Positions 1 to 8,643 are shown, numbered from the stretch's first letter. The stretch: 64,000 nt of DNA from Streptococcus mitis (GCF_946190375.1 NZ_CAMIAF010000010.1:1-64000); one strand, 5' to 3'. A program made the numbers and translations. Notes: a model not told the origin generated them from the letters alone.

Positions 1-4
1 ATCA

Positions 5-31
5 AAAAAGAAAGGACAAATTTCGTCCTTT
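5..31 (-). terminator. Hairpin with U-rich tail on the minus strand
   Basis: A 7-bp perfect stem (AAAGGAC/GTCCTTT) has a T-rich run on its minus-strand 3' side. It could terminate the leftward transcription unit that contains the two 137-residue membrane proteins. Confidence 0.55.
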
Positions 32-92
32 CTCGATCTTAGCTTTTCTTCAACCCACTACAGTTGACAAAGAGCCAAAATAGATAAGAAAG

Positions 93-118
93 ACCAAGCC
101 CAGCCGGCTTGGTTTTTC
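93..118. terminator. Possible bidirectional terminator
   Basis: An 8-bp stem (ACCAAGCC/GGCTTGGT) is followed by five T on the plus strand and by a CTTTCTT-type tail on the minus strand. It lies just past the stop of the leftward gene ending at 126. Confidence 0.5.
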
Positions 119-125
119 TTATCTA

Positions 126-539
126 TCATAAAATACTCCACAATGAAATGGGTTCGTGATAGGCTTTTGGAAAGTCTCTTTTCAGGCTTTGGCTTATGCG
201 ATAGGAAGGGATGAGATGGCCTAGGATTAGGAGAGTTCCCTGAAGGAAAAGTGGAATACCCCTTAAACATATCAAGGAGAGAATGATCAGGCTATCCCAT
301 AGGAGAATCTGCAAGGAAAAACGCCAGAATCTAGGTCTAATCTGGGAATAGAGTTGACTAAAGTAGTCACAAAGCTGGTTGGACAGATAGGTCAATAGTA
401 CAGGATGAAAGAAGATGAGCCAACCGCTATAAATCAAAATCCAGTCCCAAGTAAGCCCCTCTTTAAATGTCAAAAATGCCAGCATGATTCCATCAATGAC
501 AAGGAGTTGAATTGTTTTGATGAAGATGATTTTTTTCAT
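126..539 (-). CDS. Small membrane protein, paralogue of its upstream neighbour
   Basis: I do not recognise a named family for this 137-residue protein. It is very hydrophobic, with about four membrane segments (near residues 7-25, 32-50, 74-92 and 93-112), and should sit in the cytoplasmic membrane. The start is fixed by an AGGAGG-type site just upstream. It ends in a polar tail with a Tyr-His-x5-Leu-Trp motif that is shared with the next gene, which has the same length and topology. The two are probably a tandem duplication transcribed together leftward. No functional residues can be assigned. Confidence 0.7.
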   Translation of the reverse strand: MKKIIFIKTIQLLVIDGIMLAFLTFKEGLTWDWILIYSGWLIFFHPVLLTYLSNQLCDYFSQLYSQIRPRFWRFSLQILLWDSLIILSLICLRGIPLFLQGTLLILGHLIPSYRISQSLKRDFPKAYHEPISLWSIL

Positions 540-557
540 GCTAAAACCTCCTTTTCC

Positions 558-971
558 TTAGAGACACTCCCATAAAGTGATGTGTTTATCGTAAAAGTCT
601 GGATAGTTTTCTCTTAGGTAGTCAGTCGTCAGATAATATAAAGTATAATGACAAGCAGTGACGATTGGCATAAGAGTGGAAAATCGCTGAGAACTAATGA
701 AGGCGAAGAGGATAAATAATAGAAAATCAATGGTGAGCACCCCTAAATAGTAGAAGCGAATCATTTTATTGATTTGAGGATAAATCTCAGCGAATTGATT
801 TTTTAGTTGGACGACCAAGCGAAATAGCAGGAGTCCCTGAACAAGGAGGAAAATAAAACCAGTGAGCAAGAGCCAGTCGAAAGCTGTCTCGGGTCTAGTA
901 CTAAAAAATTCAAGTAGTAGCAAATCGATGACTGCAATTGCTGTAAAATGGATTCTAAAGAGATTTTTCAT
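558..971 (-). CDS. Small membrane protein, paralogue of its downstream neighbour
   Basis: Predicted 137-residue polytopic membrane protein of unknown function, with four hydrophobic stretches. It has the same length as the gene 18 nt downstream and the same closing signature, here His-Ile-Thr-Leu-Trp-Glu-Cys-Leu against Pro-Ile-Ser-Leu-Trp-Ser-Ile-Leu. A strong GGGAGG ribosome site precedes the ATG. Spacing and similarity indicate a two-gene operon that arose by duplication. Sequence identity is modest, so the duplication is old. No regulator or transporter partner is adjacent, and I assign no function. Confidence 0.7.
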   Translation of the reverse strand: MKNLFRIHFTAIAVIDLLLLEFFSTRPETAFDWLLLTGFIFLLVQGLLLFRLVVQLKNQFAEIYPQINKMIRFYYLGVLTIDFLLFILFAFISSQRFSTLMPIVTACHYTLYYLTTDYLRENYPDFYDKHITLWECL

Positions 972-1090
972 GACAAGACCTCCCTCTTTTATCTAACTTC
1001 ATTCTACTCCAAAAGAATGGAAGTTACAAGTAAGATGATAAAAAATTTTAGTAAGGAGATTCTATTAGATTTCTTTATTTGAGTTTCCTC

Positions 1091-1801
1091 TTATTGTTTT
1101 ACTTCTTCATCATTCCAGACAAATAAAGCTCCAATTGCATTGAGGATATAAAAGATGTATTTTCCGATATTGGCAAAATTCCCTTGAATACCAGCTTTTG
1201 TCAGCTGAACAAAATTGTAAATCAACCAAAAGCCCCACTGAGTTGTTAGTTTCAATGCGTTAAAAGCATTGGCAATGAGAGACAGTGCAAAGGCAATAGT
1301 TGTCACGTAGGCAAGGAGATTCATCTTGCCTCCATAACCGATATAGTTGGTCACAAAGGCAAAGAGGAAGGCGATGATGGAAATGATGATGGCCGCTAAT
1401 TTTAGCTGTTTTTGGCTCATTTGGTTGGGTCTGCCTTCTTGCGAAGCTTCCCATTTCTTTATGGCAAAGGTATAAATGAGGAAGGTGACAGGATAGGTGA
1501 TAATGGCCGCCTTATTTCCAAGGATATAATCAATAGTACCAGACAAAATAGTATTGATAATACCAAAGTAATTTCCCCATTTGCTTAATTTTCCCGTGAA
1601 ACGAGTGGACAACATGGAAATCCCAACGTTGGTTACGGAAATCAATCCAAAGGGTACAAGAGCTGTCCATGGTCCCCAGTCTACAAATTTATCGAGGCGG
1701 GAGTTGAGGTAACCAGATGCAATTGCAATCCCAACGACCAAAGCAACCCCGAAGAGGTCAAACCATTTGGATGTCGCAAAAATTTTTAGTGATTTTTTCA
1801 T
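1091..1801 (-). CDS. pnuC: PnuC-family nicotinamide riboside/mononucleotide transporter
   Basis: Integral membrane protein of 236 residues with about seven membrane helices. The overall pattern fits the PnuC family, which takes up vitamin B3 nucleosides by facilitated diffusion and traps them by phosphorylation: an aromatic-rich central region, a W-x-Y-N-F-V-Q segment near residue 192, and a short charged C-terminus. Family members salvage NAD precursors. A nicotinamidase gene (pncA) lies elsewhere in the window. Its ribosome-binding site is weak (GAAAGAT). It lies downstream of psaR on the same strand but is separated from it by a terminator, so it is probably transcribed independently. Confidence 0.8.
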   Translation of the reverse strand: MKKSLKIFATSKWFDLFGVALVVGIAIASGYLNSRLDKFVDWGPWTALVPFGLISVTNVGISMLSTRFTGKLSKWGNYFGIINTILSGTIDYILGNKAAIITYPVTFLIYTFAIKKWEASQEGRPNQMSQKQLKLAAIIISIIAFLFAFVTNYIGYGGKMNLLAYVTTIAFALSLIANAFNALKLTTQWGFWLIYNFVQLTKAGIQGNFANIGKYIFYILNAIGALFVWNDEEVKQ

Positions 1802-1870
1802 AGGTTAAACTATCTTTCTTGTTTTTTACAAACATTCTACAACTAAATGAAAGTAAAATCAAATGATAGA

Positions 1871-1902
1871 AATAAAACCCTGAAAATAAAACTTTCAGGG
1901 TT
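1871..1902 (-). terminator. psaR terminator
   Basis: A 10-bp stem (AACCCTGAAA/TTTCAGGGTT) on the minus strand is followed by TTATTTC. It sits between psaR and the PnuC gene and ends leftward transcription from psaR. Confidence 0.75.
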
Positions 1903-1920
1903 GGTAGGGTACTTGAGAAA

Positions 1921-2571
1921 TTAGTCTATTTTCTCGACATAGAGTTGTTTTGCAATGTCCATATTCACTTGTAATTCCTCGTCTTTACTAAGGATAGTGA
2001 AGGTGTTGCTGAAGCCATCAAACTGCTTGACTTGGAGCGAATCACCGATGTGAAGTGAGTGCTTATCCAGATAATGGAGAATGTCAAAACTATCGTGCAC
2101 CCGAGTTAGGCGGTAGGCGCCAGCTTCCTTGATGTCAGCTAGTGGCAGGTTATTGATTTCAACTAAGAGTTCTCCCTTGGCAGGAATAGTTCCTCCGTGG
2201 GGGCAGGTCTTGGGGAATCCTAGTAGTTTATCCAGTCTTTCCACGAACAGGTCAGAGACAGTATGTTCCAAGACCTCAGCTTCCTCGTGAATCTGGTCAC
2301 TTGTATAGTCTAAATGATGGACTAGAAAAACTTCAATCAAGCGATGCTTACGATAAAGCTCAGAGACCAATTTGAGGCCGAGGTCAGTCAGTAGATAACC
2401 GCATTCCTTGTCCTTGAGGATGAGATTTTCGCTCTTCATCCGTTTAATCATTTCAGTTACGGCAGGGGGAGAGACTTGCATGCGAGCCGCAATTTCCTTG
2501 TTGGTAATTTTATGCAGGTCTATGCCAATTTCATAAATACATTTTAGATAGTCTTCTTTATTCGGGGTCAT
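1921..2571 (-). CDS. psaR: DtxR/MntR-family manganese-responsive repressor PsaR
   Basis: A 216-residue metalloregulator. An N-terminal winged helix (about residues 1-65, with the recognition segment V-S-P-P-A-V-T-E-M) is followed by the metal-binding/dimerisation domain, with the family's conserved Glu-rich H-x-x-x-E-V-L-E-H-T-V-S-D run near residues 93-107 and a C-P-H-G-G motif. A C-terminal FeoA/SH3-like domain follows (about 145-216). Homologues (PsaR, ScaR, SloR) repress manganese-uptake and adhesin genes when Mn is sufficient. The neighbouring order matches the pneumococcal psaR region. The start is supported by a GAGGAA site. Confidence 0.93.
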   Translation of the reverse strand: MTPNKEDYLKCIYEIGIDLHKITNKEIAARMQVSPPAVTEMIKRMKSENLILKDKECGYLLTDLGLKLVSELYRKHRLIEVFLVHHLDYTSDQIHEEAEVLEHTVSDLFVERLDKLLGFPKTCPHGGTIPAKGELLVEINNLPLADIKEAGAYRLTRVHDSFDILHYLDKHSLHIGDSLQVKQFDGFSNTFTILSKDEELQVNMDIAKQLYVEKID

Positions 2572-2682
2572 TCGCTTCCTCTTGTCTAATATCTTTATCT
2601 AGTATATCAAAAAAAGCTAGATTTCTCTAGCTGTGACTTTTTATGTTATACTTATTGCAAGAGAAAAAACAAGGAGATGGAT

Positions 2683-3525
2683 ATGACGAAAATAGCTCTT
2701 CTTTCAGATATTCATGGAAATACCACCGCCTTGGAGGCTGTTTTGGCAGATGCTCGGCAGCTAGGAGTGGATGAATACTGGCTTTTGGGAGACATTCTCA
2801 TGCCAGGAACAGGGCGTAGAAGGATTTTGGACTTGTTGGCTCAACTACCGATTACAGCTAGAGTTTTGGGAAACTGGGAAGATAGTCTGTGGCATGGTGT
2901 CCGCAAGGAATTGGATAGTACTCGTCCCAGTCAACGCTATCTCTTGCGCCAGTGCCAGTATGTTTTAGAGGAAATTTCCCTAGAAGAAATTGAACTGCTC
3001 CACAATCAACCTCTCCAGCTTCATCGTCAGTTTGGGAATTTGACAGTTGGAATTAGCCATCATCTGCCTGATAAGAACTGGGGTCGAGAGTTGATTCATA
3101 CTGGAGCGCAAGAGGATTTTGACCGCTTGGTGACCAATCCGCTTTGTGATATTGCTGTTTATGGTCATATTCACCAGCAGTTGCTTCGTTACGGGACGGG
3201 TGGCCAATTGATTGTCAATCCGGGTTCGATTGGGCAACCTTTCTTTCTAGATGCCCAGTTGCGGAAGGACTTGAGGGCCCAGTATATGATTTTAGAGTTT
3301 GATGACAAGGGCTTGGTAGATATGGACTTCCGACGGGTGGACTACGATGTGGAAGCTGAATTGCAGTTGGCTAAAGACCTGAAACTCCCTTATTTTGAGG
3401 TTTACTATGAAAGTCTGGTCAATGGTATCCATCATACTCATCATCAAGAATTTCTGAGAGAATTGGCCCAGAAAGAGGGCTATGATAGGGAATTAGATGC
3501 TTGGTTGAAAAGTGGTAACGATTGA
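2683..3525 (+). CDS. Calcineurin-like metallophosphoesterase
   Basis: Protein of 280 residues with the metallophosphoesterase core. D-I-H-G-N occurs at the N-terminus, a G-D-I-(L) motif follows near residue 37, and G-N-W-E-D occupies the position of the usual GNHE/D motif. Y-G-H-I-H and a V-N-P-G-S-I-G signature lie in the second half. Relatives hydrolyse phosphodiesters with a di-metal centre; the physiological substrate is unknown. I prefer the second ATG (2683), because the AAGGAG site at 2671-2676 directly abuts the first ATG at 2677. A TATACT-type -10 lies in the divergent region shared with psaR. Confidence 0.85.
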   Translation: MTKIALLSDIHGNTTALEAVLADARQLGVDEYWLLGDILMPGTGRRRILDLLAQLPITARVLGNWEDSLWHGVRKELDSTRPSQRYLLRQCQYVLEEISLEEIELLHNQPLQLHRQFGNLTVGISHHLPDKNWGRELIHTGAQEDFDRLVTNPLCDIAVYGHIHQQLLRYGTGGQLIVNPGSIGQPFFLDAQLRKDLRAQYMILEFDDKGLVDMDFRRVDYDVEAELQLAKDLKLPYFEVYYESLVNGIHHTHHQEFLRELAQKEGYDRELDAWLKSGND

Positions 3526-3600
3526 CATTACAACTAAAAAGGGTATAATAAAAGAAAAAGAAGAGTAGAGGCGGGGTAGCCTCGTAAAAAGGAGAAGAGG

Positions 3601-4038
3601 ATGCAAATTCCAAGTAGATTTACCATTGCGACTCATATGCTGATAATCATTGCCCTCAAGGGGAAGGAAAGCAAGGTGACCAGTGATTTTCTGGCTGCTA
3701 GTGTCGGGGTCAATCCTGTCATTATCAGAAAAACCTTGTCCCAGTTGAAGAAGGCAGAGCTGATTTCAGTAGCGCGTGGAACAGGTGGAACAGAGATTGT
3801 CAAGGACCTCAAGGACATTAGTCTATTAGATGTTTATCAAGCGGTTGAGTGTCTTGGTAAGACAGGTCAACTCTTCAGTTTCCATGACAATCCAAATCCA
3901 AATTGTCCAGTCGGAGCTCATATTCATGATGTTTTGGATCAAAAATTGGAGAGAATCCAGCAAGCTATGGAGGCTGAACTTGGTCAGACCAGTCTAGAAC
4001 AAGTCGTAGCCGATGCAGAGAGTCAGATGAAGGATTAA
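3601..4038 (+). CDS. Rrf2-family transcriptional regulator
   Basis: Small winged-helix regulator of 145 residues. The N-terminal HTH (about residues 10-60, with the segment V-N-P-V-I-I-R-K-T-L) is characteristic of the Rrf2 family, followed by a dimerisation helix and a charged C-terminal tail. Only one Cys is visible (N-C-P-V-G near residue 100), so the three-Cys [Fe-S] ligand set of IscR/NsrR is absent. It resembles the YwnA/YwgB-type members without clusters. An AAGGAG site supports the start. It follows the phosphoesterase gene by 75 nt. Its targets cannot be inferred from context. Confidence 0.88.
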   Translation: MQIPSRFTIATHMLIIIALKGKESKVTSDFLAASVGVNPVIIRKTLSQLKKAELISVARGTGGTEIVKDLKDISLLDVYQAVECLGKTGQLFSFHDNPNPNCPVGAHIHDVLDQKLERIQQAMEAELGQTSLEQVVADAESQMKD

Positions 4039-4062
4039 GAGGGGGAGATGCCCTCTTTTTCT
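4038..4062 (+). terminator. Rho-independent terminator after the Rrf2 gene
   Basis: AGAGGG pairs with CCCTCT, followed by TTTTTCTCTTT. It immediately follows the stop codon of the Rrf2-family gene. Confidence 0.7.
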
Positions 4063-4106
4063 CTTTAGATAATTATGATAAAATGTAGTTATTAAAGGAG
4101 GAAGAA

Positions 4107-5126
4107 ATGTATCTTGTTATAGGAATTCTATTGGCCTTTATAGTGTCATTTTGGAAGGATAATAGAAGTTTGTGGAATCCAGTATTATTCTTATTATCCC
4201 TCATTTCCAGTTATTTTTATCTAGGCTACCTTTTTTATCAAAATGGGTATGAGAAGATTCATTTCGCTTTTTTTATATTTGCCTTTATTTTACTTCCTTT
4301 TTTGCTTTTTTTAAGTGGCATCTTTCTAATCTATAATGGGGTCATTTTGTTGAAGCGAGAGGGACGTTCAAAGGCTAATTATCTCTCCATGCTCCTTGGA
4401 ATAGTCATTTTGCTATTTTTTGCCTTGATGTCATTTCGATTGGGAGAACGATATGAATTATTTTACACCAATCACTTTCTAAACATTTTATTTGCATTTA
4501 TTGCTTATTCTTACTTTATTTTTGGTTTTGCCTTTGCGGGTTTTATGCTGTACTCTATCTTGTATCTCTTTATTCCTAAGAAGAAGCATTATGATTTTAT
4601 TATTATTCATGGAGCAGGTTTGTTAGACGGAGAAAAGGTAACACCTTTGCTGAAGAGGAGAATTGATAAGGCAGTAGAAGCTTACCACAAGTCTAAAAAT
4701 TCTAACATAAAAATTATTGCCAGCGGTGGAAAAGGAGCAGATGAGAAGATTTCTGAAGCGCAGGCTATTACAAACTATCTGCTTGAAGAGACAGATGTTC
4801 CCCAAGAAGCGATTATTCTGGAGGATCAATCAAGGACTACCTACGAGAACCTTCTTTTTTCTAAGGAACTTGGTGAGAAGCTGGTAGCCAAACCTCAATT
4901 CCTCTTTGTAACAAATGATTATCATGTCTTTAGAACAAGTACCTATGCTCGTAAGTTAAAAATGAAGGGAGATGGCCTCGGATGTAGGACGGCAGGCTAC
5001 TACATACCATCTGCTTTTATTCGGGAGTACGTAGCTCTCTGTGTCAAAATGAAATGGCTTTTCCTTGTCTTTTATTTCCTGCTATTAGCCCTCATTTTGA
5101 TAGCCTACAAAGGGATTATTTGGTAG
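4107..5126 (+). CDS. YdcF/SanA-like (DUF218) membrane protein
   Basis: Protein of 339 residues. The first half has about five membrane helices (residues 1-160). A DUF218 domain follows (about 165-310), with H-G-A-G-L-L near its start, an A-S-G-G-K-G motif near residue 206, S-E-A-Q-A, S-R-T-T-Y-E-N and the T-N-D-Y-H motif near 271. A final hydrophobic helix lies at the C-terminus. Proteins of this family are linked to envelope functions, but the biochemical activity is not settled. A strong AAAGGAGG site precedes the ATG, and the gene is monocistronic between two hairpins. Confidence 0.85.
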   Translation: MYLVIGILLAFIVSFWKDNRSLWNPVLFLLSLISSYFYLGYLFYQNGYEKIHFAFFIFAFILLPFLLFLSGIFLIYNGVILLKREGRSKANYLSMLLGIVILLFFALMSFRLGERYELFYTNHFLNILFAFIAYSYFIFGFAFAGFMLYSILYLFIPKKKHYDFIIIHGAGLLDGEKVTPLLKRRIDKAVEAYHKSKNSNIKIIASGGKGADEKISEAQAITNYLLEETDVPQEAIILEDQSRTTYENLLFSKELGEKLVAKPQFLFVTNDYHVFRTSTYARKLKMKGDGLGCRTAGYYIPSAFIREYVALCVKMKWLFLVFYFLLLALILIAYKGIIW

Positions 5127-5142
5127 TCAGATTCTATTTAAA

Positions 5143-5174
5143 AAGACTTAGAATGCACATGAAAGTATGTATTC
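5143..5174. terminator. Hairpin between convergent genes
   Basis: An imperfect stem (AAGACTTAGAAT against ATTCTAGGTCTT) is followed by TTTGTTTTG. It lies between the YdcF gene and the convergent hydrolase gene and probably ends rightward transcription. Confidence 0.6.
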
Positions 5175-5213
5175 TAGGTCTTTTGTTTTGTATACATTTG
5201 ATTTTCAAGAGTG

Positions 5214-6287
5214 TTATCTATTTTTCCAGGCTTGGTAACGGGTATCAATCAATAATTGGGTAAGGCGTCCCATGGTTTTCCTTTCTTCTGGAGTGAGGGA
5301 TTGCGCTTGGACAAAGAGATGATGAATGTGTTCAATCGCCTTGAAGGAAGCCAAGTCATTGATGGAGCTAATCCCAGCATCTAGAATGGTGCCAAAGAAG
5401 AGGTCGAAATAGAGCTGGAGTTCCTCATCAGGGACTGTGGCCACCCATTCTTTGAAGGTTATGTCAATTTGTTGGCTATCACTGTTGGTTTTATCCAGTT
5501 GGACGAAGTGCTTGTCCTCAATCTGCCAACTAAAGGTATCGTGCTGGGCGATACCACCCAAGGCAGTACTGAGCACGATGATTTGGTGGTTAGGGATTTC
5601 CATCATCATACCGATAATAGACCCTTGAGGGATGAAGACCTTGGTTCTATCCATTATCCTTTGATAGCCCTCGGTTTGTGTCAGTTCTTTGTGGAGACCA
5701 GGCGCATCAAATGTATAAACTGCAGTGATCTGCTCTTGCAGGCTTTGATCAATTTGGCTAGCAGCATAGATGGCTAGATTTCCTCCCTTGGAATGCCCAG
5801 CTAGAATGACTTTTTTCCTAGGGTGGTGGACAAAAAAGTTCTCTAAATAGCATAGGGCGTGCTTTTGAGCAGGAATTTCCTTCATATAGGTCATGTGGAA
5901 ATCTTCCTTCCAGCCAATGATACTGTCATCAGTCCCACGAAAGACAATCAGATAAGTATCGAGAGTGAGGCGGTAGGTCATAGCCGCAAACTGCTTTTGC
6001 AGTTCAGGGTCGATTTCGTTGATAAAATGGGAGAGTTTGCAATTTTTGAAGCGCTTGTGTTGAGACAGCTCATCCAATAGCTGGAGTCGATTTTTACTGG
6101 TCAGCATGCTGGACTCTCTTGGAACCTGAGATGCCAGGTCTAAAAGTCGTTGAGGACTTGTGGAGACCAGATTATCAAAGGGTAGGTAAGTAGTTTCTGT
6201 TAAGGCTAGAATGTCTAACTCATTCAAAGGAAGGTCGTAAAAGGAATCGTGTGCGACATCTTTCAGATAATCAAAAATATTGGCCAT
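5214..6287 (-). CDS. Mbeg1-like alpha/beta-hydrolase (DUF2974)
   Basis: Protein of 357 residues related to lipase-like hydrolases of the DUF2974 group. A F-R-G-T-D-D-S segment near residue 117 matches the lipase class 3-type FRGT motif. The nucleophile elbow G-H-S-K-G-G lies near residue 165, followed by a T-F-D-A-P-G-L segment, and downstream Asp/His residues could complete the triad. No signal peptide is visible, so it is probably cytosolic. The substrate is unknown. AAAGGAG precedes the ATG. It is transcribed alone, convergent with the YdcF gene. Confidence 0.82.
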   Translation of the reverse strand: MANIFDYLKDVAHDSFYDLPLNELDILALTETTYLPFDNLVSTSPQRLLDLASQVPRESSMLTSKNRLQLLDELSQHKRFKNCKLSHFINEIDPELQKQFAAMTYRLTLDTYLIVFRGTDDSIIGWKEDFHMTYMKEIPAQKHALCYLENFFVHHPRKKVILAGHSKGGNLAIYAASQIDQSLQEQITAVYTFDAPGLHKELTQTEGYQRIMDRTKVFIPQGSIIGMMMEIPNHQIIVLSTALGGIAQHDTFSWQIEDKHFVQLDKTNSDSQQIDITFKEWVATVPDEELQLYFDLFFGTILDAGISSINDLASFKAIEHIHHLFVQAQSLTPEERKTMGRLTQLLIDTRYQAWKNR

Positions 6288-6442
6288 AAGAGCTCCTTTC
6301 TTTTTATTTATCTTATCAAATTTCCCTCAAATTAGCTAGTAGGATTGCCTCACTATGTTGGCTAAAAACAAGCTATGTCAAATTCAGTTTCAGACCTTCC
6401 AGCATGGAAAAATCTGTTATAATAATAGAAAAGGAGAAGCAC

Positions 6443-7120
6443 ATGCACAAGATTTTATTAGTAGAAGATGATCAGGTTATTCGTCAACAAGTCGGAAAAA
6501 TGCTCTCTGAATGGGGATTTGAAGTGGTTCTGGTAGAAGACTTTATGGAAGTTTTGAGTCTTTTTGTCCAATCGGAACCTCATCTGGTCCTCATGGATAT
6601 TGGTTTGCCCTTGTTTAATGGTTATCACTGGTGTCAGGAAATCCGCAAGATTTCCAAGGTGCCTATCATGTTCCTGTCTTCGAGAGACCAGGCTATGGAT
6701 ATTGTCATGGCAATCAATATGGGCGCGGATGACTTTGTGACCAAGCCTTTTGACCAGCAGGTTCTTTTAGCCAAGGTTCAGGGCTTGTTGCGTCGTTCCT
6801 ATGAGTTCGGGCGTGACGAGAGTTTACTGGAATATGCTGGTGTTATCCTCAATACCAAATCCATGGATTTACATTATCAAGGGCAAGTCTTAAATTTGAC
6901 TAAGAACGAATTCCAGATTTTACGCGTTTTGTTTGAGCATGCAGGCAATATCGTAGCGCGTGATGACCTCATGCGGGAACTTTGGAACAGTGACTTTTTC
7001 ATTGATGATAATACGCTCTCTGTTAATGTGGCTCGATTGCGTAAAAAGTTGGAAGAGCAGGGCTTGGTAGGATTTATCGAGACCAAGAAAGGGATAGGGT
7101 ACGGACTGAAGCATGCTTGA
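6443..7120 (+). CDS. OmpR-family response regulator (pneumococcal TCS01-like)
   Basis: Response regulator of about 225 residues. The receiver domain begins K-I-L-L-V-E-D-D, with the phosphoacceptor Asp in L-M-D-I-G-L-P and the conserved Lys in V-T-K-P-F. A C-terminal winged helix follows (about residues 130-225). I start the gene at 6443 rather than the upstream in-frame ATG at 6404, because AAGGAG at 6431-6436 is ideally spaced and the family begins at this Met. It overlaps its kinase gene by 8 nt, so the two are translationally coupled. Its regulon is not evident here. Confidence 0.9.
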   Translation: MHKILLVEDDQVIRQQVGKMLSEWGFEVVLVEDFMEVLSLFVQSEPHLVLMDIGLPLFNGYHWCQEIRKISKVPIMFLSSRDQAMDIVMAINMGADDFVTKPFDQQVLLAKVQGLLRRSYEFGRDESLLEYAGVILNTKSMDLHYQGQVLNLTKNEFQILRVLFEHAGNIVARDDLMRELWNSDFFIDDNTLSVNVARLRKKLEEQGLVGFIETKKGIGYGLKHA

Positions 7121-8087
7121 TTGGAAACAATTTTTTCTAGCCTATCTGCGTTCCCGTAGTCGTCTTTTGGTTTATCTGCTTTCTTTGACGTTTCTAGTTT
7201 TGCTCTTTCAGTTTTTATTTGCAAGTTTAGGAATTTACTTTCTCTACTTTTTCTTGCTGTGTTGCTTTGTAACCATCTTATTTTTCACTTGGGACATATT
7301 GGTGGAAATGCAGGTCTATCGTCAGGAACTTCTCTATGGGGAGAGGGAAGCCAAATCTCCTTTGGAAATAGCTTTAGCAGAAAAATTAGAAGCGCGTGAG
7401 ATGGAACTCTATCAGCAGAGGTCAGACGCAGAAAGAAAACTGACGGATTTGCTGGATTACTATACCTTGTGGGTCCATCAGATTAAGACCCCCATTGCAG
7501 CCAGTCAACTCTTAGTTGCAGAAGTGGCCGACCGCCAACTGAAGCAGCAGTTAGAACAGGAAATTTTCAAGATTGACTCCTATACCAACCTAGTTTTACA
7601 ATACCTGCGTTTAGAAAGTTTTCATGATGATTTGGTCTTAAAGCAGGTTCAAATTGAGGACTTAGTCAAGGAAATAATTCGTAAATATGCTCTTTTCTTT
7701 ATTCAAAAAGGCCTAAATGTCAATTTACATGACCTTGATAAAGAAATCGTGACGGATAAGAAGTGGCTACTAGTGGTCATTGAACAAATTATCTCAAATA
7801 GTCTCAAGTACACCAAGGAAGGTGGTCTGGAGATTTATATGGAAGGGCAAGAGCTTTGTATCAAGGATACAGGAATCGGGATAAAAAACAGTGATGTCCT
7901 CCGAGTCTTTGAACGTGGCTTTTCAGGATATAATGGACGCCTAACCCAGCAGTCATCTGGACTTGGCCTCTACCTATCTAAGAAAATTTCTGAAGAACTG
8001 GGTCACCAGATTCGTATCGAGTCTGAGGTCGGAAAAGGAACGATAGTGCGGATTCGGTTTGCTCAAGTGAACCTAGTCCTTGAGTGA
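7113..8087 (+). CDS. Sensor histidine kinase with a short intramembrane-type sensor
   Basis: Kinase of 324 residues. Two adjacent N-terminal membrane helices (about residues 15-65) have almost no extracellular loop, which is typical of intramembrane-sensing kinases of the BceS type. The dimerisation region contains H-Q-I-K-T-P-I (phosphoacceptor His, near residue 123). The ATPase domain shows the N box (Q-I-I-S-N-S-L-K-Y), D-T-G-I-G-I and G-L-G-L-Y. It is cotranscribed with the preceding response regulator. BceS-like kinases usually sense antimicrobial peptides through an ABC transporter. No BceAB pair is adjacent, so its partner is unknown. Confidence 0.9.
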   Translation: MLDWKQFFLAYLRSRSRLLVYLLSLTFLVLLFQFLFASLGIYFLYFFLLCCFVTILFFTWDILVEMQVYRQELLYGEREAKSPLEIALAEKLEAREMELYQQRSDAERKLTDLLDYYTLWVHQIKTPIAASQLLVAEVADRQLKQQLEQEIFKIDSYTNLVLQYLRLESFHDDLVLKQVQIEDLVKEIIRKYALFFIQKGLNVNLHDLDKEIVTDKKWLLVVIEQIISNSLKYTKEGGLEIYMEGQELCIKDTGIGIKNSDVLRVFERGFSGYNGRLTQQSSGLGLYLSKKISEELGHQIRIESEVGKGTIVRIRFAQVNLVLE

Positions 8088-8196
8088 GAAGAGACAATGA
8101 GTTTTTACCCAATCTCTTTTTGCTATATTTCAGGATACTTGAAGACTGTTTTTTACAAAACCAATAATAGAATTTTTAATACGGAATATAGTATAA

Positions 8197-8492
8197 ATAC
8201 TGGTTCAAAGTGAAGTTTTGTATGCTTTATACTTTTGTTGAGTATAAAATCTATAAACTAAGGGTGAATTACAAAAATTAATTTGAGATGAAGTGAATTG
8301 TAGACTTGGGAAATGTCTCCTATTCGATTTCAGAATGAATCGTTGATACAGGATTAAAAGAACTGCAGCTTTCTTTTTATTTTGAATGAGATAGGTGTAT
8401 ATAGATTTGTGTAACTGGTGTAGAACTGTTTCCAAGAATTTATTGAATGTATCGAATACACACATTCTATTGATTTTGAACCAGTTTTTAAT
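8197..8492. repeat. Segment bounded by inverted repeats (candidate MITE)
   Basis: ACTGGTTCAAA at about 8201-8211 recurs in inverse orientation near 8476-8488 (TTTTGAACCAGT), enclosing about 270 bp of AT-rich sequence. No convincing gene lies inside. An 86-codon minus-strand frame spans it, but it has no family signature. This is most of the 450-bp gap between the kinase and the broken HTH gene. Confidence 0.4.
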
Positions 8493-8535
8493 TTCTAAAT
8501 GTTATAATAGTTTTATCAAGTAAAAGGAGACTGCC

Positions 8536-8637
8536 ATGATTGGAGACAATATAAAATTCTTACGAAAATCACATAATCTGATATAACCAGAATTTTCACG
8601 GATTGTGGGTGTGTCACGAAATAGCCTAAATCGTTAG
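8536..8637 (+). pseudogene. Truncated XRE/HTH regulator with in-frame stops
   Basis: The frame reads M-I-G-D-N-I-K-F-L-R-K-S-H-N-L, then a stop, then P-E-F-S-R-I-V-G-V-S-R-N-S-L-N-R, then a second stop. This is the first half of a Cro/CI-type helix-turn-helix domain: the scaffold and recognition helix are recognisable, but a TAA replaces a residue and the protein ends where R-Y-E-N-G would follow. A TATAAT-type -10 and an AAGGAG site still precede it, so the promoter may still feed the exporter gene downstream. The frame runs directly into the radical-SAM fragment, which indicates a fusion by deletion. Confidence 0.7.
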
Positions 8638-8643
8638 AAAAAG

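Noticed and set aside
8205-8465. 86-codon minus-strand frame in the inverted-repeat segment
   Set aside because: No recognisable motif and no good ribosome site; it coincides with the AT-rich inside of the repeat-bounded segment.
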